15,979 nucleotides of DNA from Treponema sp. Its GTDB lineage: Bacteria; Spirochaetota; Spirochaetia; Treponematales; Breznakiellaceae. Where the stretch lies: assembly GCA_031259035.1 (NCBI GenBank), contig JAIRLZ010000228.1:1-15979 (forward strand). The letters run 5' to 3'. Below, one piece after another: positions 5,546 to 12,904 of the stretch. The notes under the pieces are model-generated. The model ran no database searches. It was not told the origin of the DNA and saw only the letters and a program-made list of their open reading frames with translations. How positions within the stretch are numbered: position 1 is the first letter of the stretch; each line of letters starts with the position of its first letter. The position numbers and the translations under genes were made by a program.

Positions 5546-8356
5546 TTAATGAAAATCTCCCCAGCGTTTGCCGATCTCCACGCTGACCCTCATCGGCACT
5601 CTCAGCGAGATCGTGTTTTCCATGCGTTCCCGTACAAGCGCCGCGGCTTCTTCCGCGTCATCTTCAGGCGCTTCCAGAATGAGTTCATCATGTACCTGCA
5701 ACAGGAGTTTGGCGTTGCTGTGGCTCGCGGCAAGAGCTTTGTCAACGTTCAGCATGGCGGTTTTCACTATGTCCGCAGCGGAGCCTTGGATCGGGGTGTT
5801 CACCGCGATCCGTTCAGCCGCGGCTTTTTCGGTCTTGTTCGTCGAGTTGATCGCCGGTATGAACCGTCTTCTGCCCAAAAGGGTCGAGGCGAAACCGGTC
5901 TCTTCGCACTGCTTGACGAGGCGTCCAATGAGGTTGTTGATGCCGGAATAGGTTCTAAAATAGGCTTCAATGAACGCCGCAGCCTCATGGCGGCTTATGC
6001 CAAGCTCATTGCTGAGCCTGAACGCGCTCATGCCGTACATCACCCCGAAGTTGATGATCTTGGCGATGCGGCGCTGTTCCGGCAGGACGGCCTCCTCGTC
6101 AACGCCGAAGATGAGGCTTGCGGTACGCGCATGAACGTCTTTGCCGTCACGGAACGCCGAGACGAGGGCGGGGTCTTCGGACAGGTGCGCCAGCACCACG
6201 AGTTCGATTTGGCTGTAATCCGCTGAAATGAGGAGATGCCCATCTTTTGCGATAAAGGCTTCCCGTATGCGGCGGCCCTCTTCGTCCCGGATCGGTATGT
6301 TCTGAAGATTGGGGTCCTTGCTCGAAAGCCGCCCGGTTACGGTGCCGGTCTGAAGAAAGCTGGTGTGTACGCGGCCTTCCGCGTCGGCTTGGGAACCAAG
6401 CGAGTCAACATAGGTGGACTTGAGCCTTGAGAGGGTGCGGTGCCTTAACACCATAGCCGGCGCCGGATCGACGCGCGCCAGATCCTCCAGAACCGCCATA
6501 TCCGTGGAATAGCCGGTCTTGGTTTTCTTGCCGGGTTTCAGCCCCCGTTCCTCAAAAAGCACTTTTTGAAGCTGTAGCGTGGAAAAAATATTAAAATCAT
6601 GCCCAACCAGCGTGAAAATGCGGGACTCCAAGTCTTCGAGCGCATCAGTCAATTCGTCTCCATAATCCGCAAGCGCCTGCTTTTCAATCATAATGCCCTC
6701 GCCTTCCATTTCCGCCAGAATCGGAAGCAGGGGCATTTCGAGGTTCTGAAAAAGCGGGAGCAACTCGGCGCTCCGCAGTTTTTTTTCAAGAAGCGTCTTC
6801 AAACGGAAGCAGAGATCCGCGTCCTCCGCCGAATAGCGGGTCGCAAGCTCAAGCGGAACGGACGCGAACGTCTCGTCTTTCGGCACAATGTCTTTGTACA
6901 GAATAGGCGTATAGTTAAAATAGTAGCCCGCAAGTGAATCGAGGGAGAAGCCGGCGCGATCTGGTTCGTTGAGCCACGCCGCGATCATGGTGTCCCAAAT
7001 TTTGCATTGCCAGCGATCAATCCCCCAGCACCGCGACACCTCGTAATCGTATTTTGCGTTATGAGCGATAATGGTCATGCCGGGATCTTCAAACAGGGGT
7101 TTTATGGCGGAACGCGCCAGTTCCGGATCAATAAAAGGACTGCCCATACCGTGTGAAGCGACCGGTACGTACACAGCCTCTTTGAACGCGAAAGAGAAGG
7201 AAAAGCCCACCGGAGCGGCGTTCCATGCGTCAAGGGAATCAGTTTCAAAATCAAACGCCATGAGCGACTGGTTATGCGCCTCGTCAAGCAGGTTTCGCAA
7301 TTCCCCAATGTCCAGTACGGTATGGTACGATCCTTCGCCCAGCAAGCCTTCATTGGAGGCGTCCAACGGCGCGTTCAGCGCCGCCGCATTTTGCGGCGCG
7401 GTGTTGGCGCCTTTTTCTTGGGAGGAATTGGAAGAAATGGCGACAGCATCGTACATCTCCGCAGTTTCACGGCAGTTTTCACGAATGAGAATGGCGGCGC
7501 CCGCGCTCTTGCGTATGTTTTCTATAGAAAGCTCTTCAATCGTGGAGACGGGAAGCGGCACATCGTCTTTCAGCGCGACAAGCGTTCTTGAAAACCACGC
7601 GCTTTCCTTTCCTTCCGCAAGTTTCTTGCCGGTCGCGCCCTCAATGCCAGCGATGTTGTCGAAAATCTCCTCAAGCGATCCGTAACGCGCCATGAGCTTG
7701 ACCGCGCCTTTTTCGCCTATGCCCTTCACGCCAGGCACATTGTCCGAAGAGTCGCCCATGAGGGACAACAAGTCGAGCATTTTTGCCGGAGGTACGCCCC
7801 ATTCGGCTTTCACCTCGCAGGCGCCGATCAAATCCCAGATTTCACCGGCTGTTTTTGACGGCCGCAGTTCATATACGCCGTCTCCCACGAGTTGCAACAG
7901 ATCCTTGTCGCTGGAAAGTATATAACACTGGCGCTGTTCAGCGCGGCATTTCTTCACCAACGTCGCAATGACGTCATCGGCTTCAAAACCATCCGCCCGC
8001 AGTATAGGGATGTTGAGGACGGTTAAAAATTCTTCCACCAGCGGCATTTGCGCATGAAGATCTTCGGGCGTTTTCTGCCTGTTCGCCTTGTATTCAGCGT
8101 ACAGTTCGTGCCTGAACGTTTTGCCTTTCGGATCGAACACAGCGGCAAGCAGTCGCGGTTTTTGCGCGGTTTCAAGCGGCTTTCCCCCTTCGTCGACCGC
8201 CGGAGCGCCATTATTCAAAAGGCTGGCGAGGGTACGGGCAAAGCCGAACAGGACGGAGACGTTTTTATCCGCGGTGTTTCTCAAAGGGCGTTTCAAAAAG
8301 GCGAAATAAGAACGGTAGATAAGGGCGTATGAATCAATAAGATAAAGAGGGAGCAT
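5546..8356 (-). CDS. polA: DNA polymerase I with 5' nuclease and proofreading domains
   Basis: A 936-residue family A polymerase for Okazaki-fragment processing and repair synthesis. The 5' nuclease domain covers about 1-290 (LIDSYALIYRSYF at the start, then GFEADDVIATL, SSDKDLLQLV and LMGDSSDNVPGVKGIGEKGA). The 3'-5' exonuclease keeps every catalytic position: D369 and E371 in DFETDSLD, D437 in NAKYD, Y508 and D512 in YSAEDAD. The polymerase domain has motif A DYSQIELV (713-720), motif B with K766 and MYG, and motif C HDE (889-891). Offsets to the E. coli enzyme are a constant eight residues across these motifs. Odd point: motif A normally reads DYSQIELR, but position 720 is Val (codon GTG). 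The start at 8356 is forced by an in-frame TAG at 8366-8368. No Shine-Dalgarno is visible, consistent with the promoter position. It heads the polA-coaE-SPOR operon. Confidence 0.97.
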   Translation of the reverse strand: MLPLYLIDSYALIYRSYFAFLKRPLRNTADKNVSVLFGFARTLASLLNNGAPAVDEGGKPLETAQKPRLLAAVFDPKGKTFRHELYAEYKANRQKTPEDLHAQMPLVEEFLTVLNIPILRADGFEADDVIATLVKKCRAEQRQCYILSSDKDLLQLVGDGVYELRPSKTAGEIWDLIGACEVKAEWGVPPAKMLDLLSLMGDSSDNVPGVKGIGEKGAVKLMARYGSLEEIFDNIAGIEGATGKKLAEGKESAWFSRTLVALKDDVPLPVSTIEELSIENIRKSAGAAILIRENCRETAEMYDAVAISSNSSQEKGANTAPQNAAALNAPLDASNEGLLGEGSYHTVLDIGELRNLLDEAHNQSLMAFDFETDSLDAWNAAPVGFSFSFAFKEAVYVPVASHGMGSPFIDPELARSAIKPLFEDPGMTIIAHNAKYDYEVSRCWGIDRWQCKIWDTMIAAWLNEPDRAGFSLDSLAGYYFNYTPILYKDIVPKDETFASVPLELATRYSAEDADLCFRLKTLLEKKLRSAELLPLFQNLEMPLLPILAEMEGEGIMIEKQALADYGDELTDALEDLESRIFTLVGHDFNIFSTLQLQKVLFEERGLKPGKKTKTGYSTDMAVLEDLARVDPAPAMVLRHRTLSRLKSTYVDSLGSQADAEGRVHTSFLQTGTVTGRLSSKDPNLQNIPIRDEEGRRIREAFIAKDGHLLISADYSQIELVVLAHLSEDPALVSAFRDGKDVHARTASLIFGVDEEAVLPEQRRIAKIINFGVMYGMSAFRLSNELGISRHEAAAFIEAYFRTYSGINNLIGRLVKQCEETGFASTLLGRRRFIPAINSTNKTEKAAAERIAVNTPIQGSAADIVKTAMLNVDKALAASHSNAKLLLQVHDELILEAPEDDAEEAAALVRERMENTISLRVPMRVSVEIGKRWGDFH

Positions 8357-8364
8357 ACATAATA

Positions 8365-8393
8365 ACTATAAACGGGAGGGCGGGAATTGTCAA
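8365..8393 (-). promoter_or_regulatory. Strong sigma-70 promoter of polA, leaderless geometry
   Basis: On the minus strand TTGACA (8393-8388), a 17-base spacer and TATAGT (8370-8365) give a near-consensus promoter. The expected start site, six to eight bases beyond the -10 box, falls at about 8357-8359. The polA ATG is at 8356-8354, so the transcript should have zero to three leader bases. No purine-rich ribosome binding site lies before the ATG, which agrees. Confidence 0.75.
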
Positions 8394-8397
8394 GAAG

Positions 8398-8425
8398 CCG
8401 TGCGGCTCCAGAACCGCGCGGCTCC
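8398..8425. repeat. Tandem GC-rich 12-mers next to the polA -35 box
   Basis: CCGTGCGGCTCC (8398-8409) and CCGCGCGGCTCC (8414-8425) differ at one base and lie just upstream of the polA -35 box. The first also allows a small AGCCG/CGGCT hairpin. They could be a binding site, or the 3' end structure of the Rrf2 transcript. A further hairpin CTGTTC/GAACAG (8486-8500) is directly after the Rrf2 stop but has no T-run. Confidence 0.35.
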
Positions 8426-8513
8426 GTAGATCCATCCGCCATTCGCGCTGTTTATAGATTTCTCACGGATGGGCGTATGCGACGCCTGTTCGTGGAACAG
8501 TTCATCGCCGGCC

Positions 8514-8945
8514 CTAGATGCTGTATTCATCCTTGTCAACGGCTTTATAAGCGTCAACAAGGTCCTGCAAGCTGATTGTGTCAATGCACTTGTTTATTTC
8601 CGTGTACAACTCGCTCCATGTATGCCGTGAAAGACATGCTTTCTGCATGGGACATATTTTTGAATGAACGCAGTCAACCGGCTCCATGGAGCTTTCCACC
8701 GTGCGAAGCACTTCGCCTACCGTTATTTTGTCAACCGCCTTGCCCGGAAAGTAACCGCCCTGTGACCCGCGGACGCCGCGTACAATCCCCGCTTTGCGCA
8801 AAGGAATGAAAAGTTGCTCCAAATAGCCGTCAGACATGCCGGTGTTTTCCGCAATAGATCTGGTGCTCGCGTACGTTCCTTCTGGAAGCAACGCCATATA
8901 AAGCAAAGCTTCAAGTGAATAACGCCCTTTTGTTGAAATTCTCAT
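8514..8945 (-). CDS. Rrf2/IscR-like regulator with a three-cysteine cluster site
   Basis: A 143-residue winged-helix transcription factor of the Rrf2 family. MRISTKGRYSLEALLYMAL starts the family fold, SIAENTGMSDGYLEQLFIPLRKAGIV (30-55) is the helix-turn-helix, and the wing carries RGSQGGY (59-65). Cys92, Cys98 and Cys104 are spaced C-x5-C-x5-C, the pattern that ligates a [2Fe-2S] cluster in IscR and related sensors. His108 follows the last Cys, whereas the IscR ligand His is, from memory, one position earlier. It therefore probably senses iron-sulphur status or redox/NO; the targets are unknown. No isc or suf gene is nearby, so a specific IscR name is not justified. GAGGG (8952-8956) sits six bases before the ATG. 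Downstream on the same strand, 157 bp away, is polA with its own promoter. Confidence 0.9.
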   Translation of the reverse strand: MRISTKGRYSLEALLYMALLPEGTYASTRSIAENTGMSDGYLEQLFIPLRKAGIVRGVRGSQGGYFPGKAVDKITVGEVLRTVESSMEPVDCVHSKICPMQKACLSRHTWSELYTEINKCIDTISLQDLVDAYKAVDKDEYSI

Positions 8946-8961
8946 ACAATACCCTCTTTTA

Positions 8962-8991
8962 TTTATAAAAATAATACGTTATAATAGTAAA
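8962..8991 (-). promoter_or_regulatory. Candidate promoter of the Rrf2 gene
   Basis: On the minus strand TTTACT (8991-8986) and TATAAA (8967-8962) are 18 bp apart in a very AT-rich stretch, with the ribosome binding site and ATG at 8945 following. Other AT-rich pairings are possible. No clear IscR-type palindrome was found, so autoregulation cannot be claimed. Confidence 0.35.
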
Positions 8992-9000
8992 GAAAGCAAG

Positions 9001-9042
9001 TGGAAAAAGTCCGGCTTGCCGAAGCGCGCCGGACTTTTTCCA
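9001..9042. repeat. Perfect 15-bp stem hairpin in the divergent spacer
   Basis: TGGAAAAAGTCCGGC (9001-9015) pairs perfectly with GCCGGACTTTTTCCA (9028-9042) around a 12-base loop. It resembles a bidirectional terminator, but it lies between two divergent genes where nothing needs ending. It directly borders the larger repeat at 9045, so it may belong to the same mobile palindrome cluster. Confidence 0.55.
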
Positions 9043-9044
9043 TA

Positions 9045-9163
9045 GAGCTTTCCCAAAAACTGCCAAAGCGGCCCCTTTATCGGGGTTTTTATGGCTTTTC
9101 AACGAAAAAACCATGAAAACCTACAAGCGCAACAGGCCGCTAGGGCGCGTTTTGGGAAAGCCT
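9045..9163. repeat. 119-bp palindromic element of the GAGGCT-CCAAAAC family
   Basis: The left arm (9045-9073, starting GAGCTTTCCCAAAA) and the right arm (9135-9164, reverse complement starting GAGGCTTTCCCAAAAC) are imperfect inverted repeats continuing into AGCGGCC/GGCCGCT. The centre holds a smaller inverted repeat around 9086-9119. CCATA occurs at both borders (9040-9044 and 9164-9168), compatible with a 5-bp duplication. The inner right arm contains the 25-mer also seen at 344-368. The element is non-coding and fills most of the Rrf2/amidohydrolase spacer. Confidence 0.55.
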
Positions 9164-9206
9164 CCATAAAAACGGGCTTTTGTGGAAAGCTCAGGAGTAT
9201 GTCGAT

Positions 9207-10364
9207 ATGAATGAAGAAACGGCGACTGGATTTTCCGCCCTCCAGGAAACGCTTGCAACGCATTTCAAATGGTTCCACAGCCACCCTGAACTCGGAGACC
9301 ATGAATGGGAAACGACCGCCCGTATACGGGGTATTCTTATGGATGCCGGCGTGGAAATCCTTGACACGGGTCTTAAAACCGGACTGATTGCGCGTATCGG
9401 CGGCGGCGGAACCGTTGTCGCTCTGCGTTGCGACATTGACGCCCTGCCCATCGCCGAAGCGACCGGTCTTGACTACGCCTCGAAGAACGGCTGTATGCAC
9501 GCTTGCGGGCATGATTTTCACCTGACAAGTATGCTCGGCGCGGCCATGCTCCTGAAACAGCGGGAGAGCCGTCTTATGGGCGCCGTAAAACTCATCTTTC
9601 AGCCTGCCGAAGAAACGGTGAACGGCGCGATTTCGGCGCTGGCTTCCGGCGCCCTTGACGATGTGGCGGAGATATATGGATTGCACACTACGCCCGATAT
9701 GCCCGTATCCATGATCGGAGTGAGTCCGGGCGCGGTATACGCCGCCGTGGGATCTTTCACCGTCCGTATACAGGGGAAGGGCGGACACGCAGCCCATCCG
9801 CACGAGTGCCGCGACCCAATAGTCGCGTTCAGCCAGGTTGTAAGCGCGGCTCAAACCATTGTAAGCCGGCAGACGAGCCCCTTTGACACTGCGGTACTGA
9901 GCTTCACCCATGTCGAAGCGGGAAATACGTGGAACATCATACCGGAAGAAGCCTTCGCGGAAGGTACGATCCGCGCATCCGGCGAAGAGCGGTTCAACGC
10001 CATAATGGAGCGGCTTGACCGCATTTGCAGAGGCGTTCAAGAAACCTGCGGCGTACAGATCGATTTTCACTGCGAACTCAACGCGCCCGCCGTAAACAAC
10101 GACCGTGAATTGGCGGAATTTGTGAAGCGAACGGCTCAGGAACTGGGTTTTAAGACGGGTCCAAGCAGTCTGACTATGGGAGGAGAGGACTTCGCTTTCT
10201 ACCAGAAGCGCATTCGCGGGGTATTCTGGAACATAGGCGTCGCCAGCCCCGAACCAGCGCACAACCCGCGTTTTATCGCAAATCCGGCGGCATTGAGTAC
10301 GGCGTCCGTACTTTTGGCCGCCATTGCGGAAAAATCTCTGGAAAGGTTGTCATCCGTTGAATAG
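9207..10364 (+). CDS. M20-family amidohydrolase (N-acyl amino acid/hippurate hydrolase type)
   Basis: A 385-residue cytosolic metallohydrolase of peptidase family M20 (subgroup D), which cleaves the amide bond of N-acylated amino acids or related compounds. Motifs are complete: HSHPELGDHEWET near the start, HACGHD with Cys100 and His102, PAEE with catalytic Glu135 and Glu136, GLH with His160, MGGEDF (324-329), and His352 in PAHNP. The central lid domain begins at about 180 (GSFTVRIQGKGGHAAHPHE). The substrate cannot be read from the sequence; indole-acetyl-amino acid, hippurate and N-acetyl-diaminopimelate hydrolases share these motifs. The ATG at 9207 is chosen because AGGAG (9193-9197) lies nine bases before it; an in-frame TTG at 9180 would add nine residues but has no such site. 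The stop overlaps the start of the pseudouridine synthase, so the two are probably co-transcribed. Confidence 0.9.
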   Translation: MNEETATGFSALQETLATHFKWFHSHPELGDHEWETTARIRGILMDAGVEILDTGLKTGLIARIGGGGTVVALRCDIDALPIAEATGLDYASKNGCMHACGHDFHLTSMLGAAMLLKQRESRLMGAVKLIFQPAEETVNGAISALASGALDDVAEIYGLHTTPDMPVSMIGVSPGAVYAAVGSFTVRIQGKGGHAAHPHECRDPIVAFSQVVSAAQTIVSRQTSPFDTAVLSFTHVEAGNTWNIIPEEAFAEGTIRASGEERFNAIMERLDRICRGVQETCGVQIDFHCELNAPAVNNDRELAEFVKRTAQELGFKTGPSSLTMGGEDFAFYQKRIRGVFWNIGVASPEPAHNPRFIANPAALSTASVLLAAIAEKSLERLSSVE

Positions 10365-11067
10365 CAAACGCGCAAAACTTTGCGGCATACCGGTACTTTT
10401 TGAAAATGACGAATGTATGGCGCTCGACAAACCCGCGGGGCTTGCGGTGCAGGGCGGGGCGGGAGTCGGAGTCTCGCTGGACTCCATTCTGGAAGCGGAA
10501 TTTCCGCAACGCCCCCTGTTGGTTCACCGGCTTGACAAAGACACATCCGGCGTCATCCTTGTCGCGAAAACCCGCGAAGCCGCGTCCTTTTTCGGCGGGC
10601 TTTTTTCCGCCGAAAATCGCGGCATTGCCGGCGGCGTCATCAAGCGCTATCTTGCGCTGTGCAAAGGAACGCCTACGCCGGAGGCGGGCGGCGTCACGTT
10701 CGATCTTGAGGTAAAAGGCGTGTGGAAAACCGCGGAAACGCGATACAAAAAAATCAACGAACGACGCATTGCCCTTGAGGACAGCGACGAACTATTCTCG
10801 TTGCTGGAGATTGAGCTTGGTACGGGGCGTATGCATCAAATCAGGCGGCACCTCGCCAGCATCGGCAACCCCATAGCCGGCGATGACAAGTACGGTGATT
10901 TTAAGCTAAACAAGCGGCTCCGCAAACATTTCGGCGTCAAACGCCTGCTTTTGCACGCTTCACGATTGATCATTCCAACTGCGGCGCTCTCAAAGCGCTC
11001 AGGCGGCCGCGCCGTTTTTGAGATCGATGTTTCAAGTCCGCTCCCCGATTATTTCGATTTCTTCTGA
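10357..11067 (+). CDS. RluA-family pseudouridine synthase
   Basis: A protein of about 236 residues that isomerises uridine to pseudouridine in rRNA or tRNA. The family signature HRLDKDTSGVILVAKT carries catalytic Asp60. Other conserved blocks are LDKPAGLAVQGG near the N terminus, KRYLALCKG in the middle, and GRMHQIRRHLASIGNPIAGDDKYGD toward the C terminus. There is no S4 RNA-binding domain, as in the shorter RluA-type enzymes; the exact target base is unknown. The best start is TTG at 10357, which overlaps the amidohydrolase stop (10362-10364) and has GGAAAGG about ten bases upstream. A TTG at 10324 would add eleven residues inside the amidohydrolase. Its last 19 bases overlap the end of the convergent TPR gene. 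Confidence 0.9.
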   Translation: MNSKRAKLCGIPVLFENDECMALDKPAGLAVQGGAGVGVSLDSILEAEFPQRPLLVHRLDKDTSGVILVAKTREAASFFGGLFSAENRGIAGGVIKRYLALCKGTPTPEAGGVTFDLEVKGVWKTAETRYKKINERRIALEDSDELFSLLEIELGTGRMHQIRRHLASIGNPIAGDDKYGDFKLNKRLRKHFGVKRLLLHASRLIIPTAALSKRSGGRAVFEIDVSSPLPDYFDFF

Positions 11068-12422
11068 GCGCCGGTATCCGACTTGGCGACGACGGCCGAG
11101 TTCAGTATGGTGATGAAGCTATTTTTTTCAATAAGGTCGATGAGGCGGGCTTCGGTAAAACGTTTGGCTTCATCACTGAATGTCCCCATCGTTAAACAAA
11201 TGCCCTTGCCCGCCTTGACTTCCTTGAGATGGGCATGAAAATCCCGCACGACAAGCTCCCCCACGGTCCCCTGGCTTCTGACGAACCTGAATGCAACTAC
11301 GTCTGACCATTTTGGAGCGTCAATTTCCGCGCTTATATCCACCCAGTCGTTCTTTATTACGGTGATGTTGGTGATCTTCACTCTCGCCCGCGGATAATAG
11401 CTCATTACGCTTTTTCTGCAAAGAGTGATAAAATCCGCCTGACTTCCCATAAGGAAGATCTGGAGATTTTTATTCGAATTCAATTCCTGATACTGGCTTA
11501 TCAACGAGGGTACGTCTTTGTATCCCGGATTAACCGCCTGTATTTGCTTGAGCAGAGGCAACGCCCTCTCAATATCATTCCGTTTTATGTAGGTCGTGGC
11601 TAATCTATACTGCAAGTCTAAAAGCGCATCAGGTTTGATATTATCGTGTTTCAAGCCGATTTCAAAATTTTCTATCGCCTTCTCGTAATTATGCGCGTTT
11701 AAGTAGATAGCGCCGCAGTTCGAACATGCGTTTACGCCCATAGCCGGATCGGAACGCAGGTGCGTGAAAATTTTTAACGCCTGCTCAACCTGATTAGCCT
11801 CAAAGTAGCATTCGCCTAACACAAAAAGAGATTCCTTGTCGTCCGGCGCAATGCTTATCGCCTGGCGAATAAATGTCATGGCCTCCTTGTGCCTGTTCAG
11901 TTTGAAAAAAGCATGACCGAGGCAACGCAGAGTCGGGGCGTCTTCGGGATTAATGACGCGAGCGCTCTGAAGCAATTGCACCGCCTTTTCGTAATTTTTT
12001 TTCTGAAATTCAATAGAACCAAGGTTAAAATTGACGTCAAAATCGTTTTGTCTCAGAGAACGGGCGACCGTAAGCCCTTTATATGCGTCGTCAATAAAGC
12101 CAAGTTTGAGAGCGCAGATACCGTAATGGCAATATACTGTAAATTCATCTTTGCTGCCGCCAACCTCGGTAAGCGTTGTATATGTCTTATACGCTTCTTC
12201 CCAATTATTCTGTGTGTAAAAGTAGTCCGCCACCGTAAAAAGGGCGGCCGCATCTTTGGGATTCTGGGCGAGTTTTTTATTCGCTTCCTTTAATTTAGCG
12301 TTATTGATGCCAGTGGAATTTCCGACTCCTTTTTTATTAAAAATGCGTCCCGCGAATATGATACAAACGGTCGCTATAAGTATAAAAACAAGCGCTATAA
12401 TAAGAATAAAAGTCATATTCAT
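11049..12422 (-). CDS. Membrane-anchored TPR protein with degenerate Mrr-like domain
   Basis: A 457-residue protein. An N-terminal membrane helix (about 4-26) is followed by a TPR superhelix (about 45-300) with repeats such as VNFNLGSIEFQKKNYEKAVQLLQSARVINP. The C-terminal domain (319-445) looks like the restriction-endonuclease fold of Mrr: VDIS with Asp362, then VVAFRF where Mrr has VVQCKR, then GTVGELVVRDFHAHL, KGICLTMGTFSDEAKRFTEA and LIDLIE. The catalytic Gln and Lys of the Mrr QxK motif appear as Ala377 and Arg379, so DNA cleavage is unlikely; a binding role is more plausible. The second ATG (12414-12416) is also possible. No good Shine-Dalgarno is visible for either. The protein end overlaps the convergent pseudouridine synthase gene. 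TPR and helix calls are sure; the Mrr resemblance is by eye. Confidence 0.8.
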   Translation of the reverse strand: MNMTFILIIALVFILIATVCIIFAGRIFNKKGVGNSTGINNAKLKEANKKLAQNPKDAAALFTVADYFYTQNNWEEAYKTYTTLTEVGGSKDEFTVYCHYGICALKLGFIDDAYKGLTVARSLRQNDFDVNFNLGSIEFQKKNYEKAVQLLQSARVINPEDAPTLRCLGHAFFKLNRHKEAMTFIRQAISIAPDDKESLFVLGECYFEANQVEQALKIFTHLRSDPAMGVNACSNCGAIYLNAHNYEKAIENFEIGLKHDNIKPDALLDLQYRLATTYIKRNDIERALPLLKQIQAVNPGYKDVPSLISQYQELNSNKNLQIFLMGSQADFITLCRKSVMSYYPRARVKITNITVIKNDWVDISAEIDAPKWSDVVAFRFVRSQGTVGELVVRDFHAHLKEVKAGKGICLTMGTFSDEAKRFTEARLIDLIEKNSFITILNSAVVAKSDTGAQKKSK

Positions 12423-12753
12423 TCTATCGGCAGAAATTTGAGATAGATACAGCGTTTTTTCTATATATGGACCACTTTGAACGCCCGCCGAAACGCCTCG
12501 TTTAAAAATGTTCCAAAGCTTTGGAGGCGGACCTGGGTTTGATCTTTTGGGTTGGCGTGAAAGTTAAGCGATGGAGCCGGATGCCGCGTATAGACGGCGT
12601 ATTCATGAACGGCGGCGCCTTTTTTTGTTCCACCACATGTTTAACCCCATTGGGACGCCTTCCTGTGAGCGCCCTCATTATAATTTGGGCGCCATTTTCA
12701 TGGTGAGGCATACCCTTTTGCGGGTAAGATTTTTTATGAGCCAATGCGACATA
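12423..12753. other. Intergenic stretch with palindromes, no supported gene
   Basis: About 330 bp between the divergent TPR and DHH genes. Small frames on both strands (for example minus 12502-12744) have no ribosome binding site or known motif. Visible structures are TTCCAAAGCTTTGGA (12510-12524, palindromic), GGCGGCGCC followed by seven T residues (about 12611-12626), and GCGCCC/GGGCGC (12669-12674 and 12687-12692) enclosing the palindrome ATTATAAT. This is consistent with old repeat debris. Confidence 0.45.
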
Positions 12754-12782
12754 TTTACAAAAAGAGTTTCTATGTATATAAT
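12754..12782 (+). promoter_or_regulatory. Strong sigma-70 promoter of the DHH phosphoesterase gene
   Basis: TTTACA (12754-12759), a 17-bp spacer and a perfect TATAAT (12777-12782). Transcription should begin near 12789, exactly where the repeat at 12790 starts, leaving a leader of about 115 nt before the ATG at 12905. Confidence 0.65.
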
Positions 12783-12789
12783 GATTGTT

Positions 12790-12868
12790 GAGGCTTTCCC
12801 AAGACTAACCCGAACATAGTTCGCGACATTTGGTTCGCGGAACGCATCCCGCGTTTTGGAAAAGCTCC
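12790..12868. repeat. 79-bp palindromic repeat in the DHH leader
   Basis: The ends GAGGCTTTCCCAAGAC (12790-12805) and GTTTTGGAAAAGCTCC (12853-12868) are imperfect inverted repeats matching the family at 641-688 and 9045-9163. Inside are smaller hairpins CGAAC/GTTCG (12811-12823) and AACGC/GCGTT (12841-12855). In RNA from the promoter just upstream, this segment would fold into a long stem 24 bases or so before the ribosome binding site. Confidence 0.5.
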
Positions 12869-12904
12869 GCTGACAGTTGTGTTTTTGAAAAAAGGAGAGC
12901 GTTT

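Noticed and set aside
8971..8985. Apparent AT-rich palindrome as an Rrf2 operator
   Set aside because: The two halves do not match when aligned on the central ACGT, and it does not fit IscR type 1 or type 2 sites.
9180..9206. TTG start for the M20 amidohydrolase
   Set aside because: No Shine-Dalgarno at proper distance; AGGAG at 9193-9197 serves ATG 9207 instead.
9099..10262. 387-codon minus-strand frame opposite the amidohydrolase
   Set aside because: It runs antisense to an enzyme with complete motifs, has no binding site and no recognisable domain.
10324..10356. TTG start for the pseudouridine synthase within the amidohydrolase gene
   Set aside because: It would add eleven non-conserved residues; TTG 10357 has a better-placed GGAAAGG and the usual short overlap with the previous stop.
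12502..12744. 80-codon minus-strand frame in the TPR/DHH spacer
   Set aside because: It is low-complexity, basic and crosses palindromes, with no ribosome binding site or known motif.
12830..12904. N-terminal extension of the DHH protein from GTG 12830
   Set aside because: The extra 25 residues are encoded by the palindromic repeat, have no ribosome binding site and no family counterpart; ATG 12905 has AAAGGAG and begins exactly at the conserved MRLITRSDFDG.
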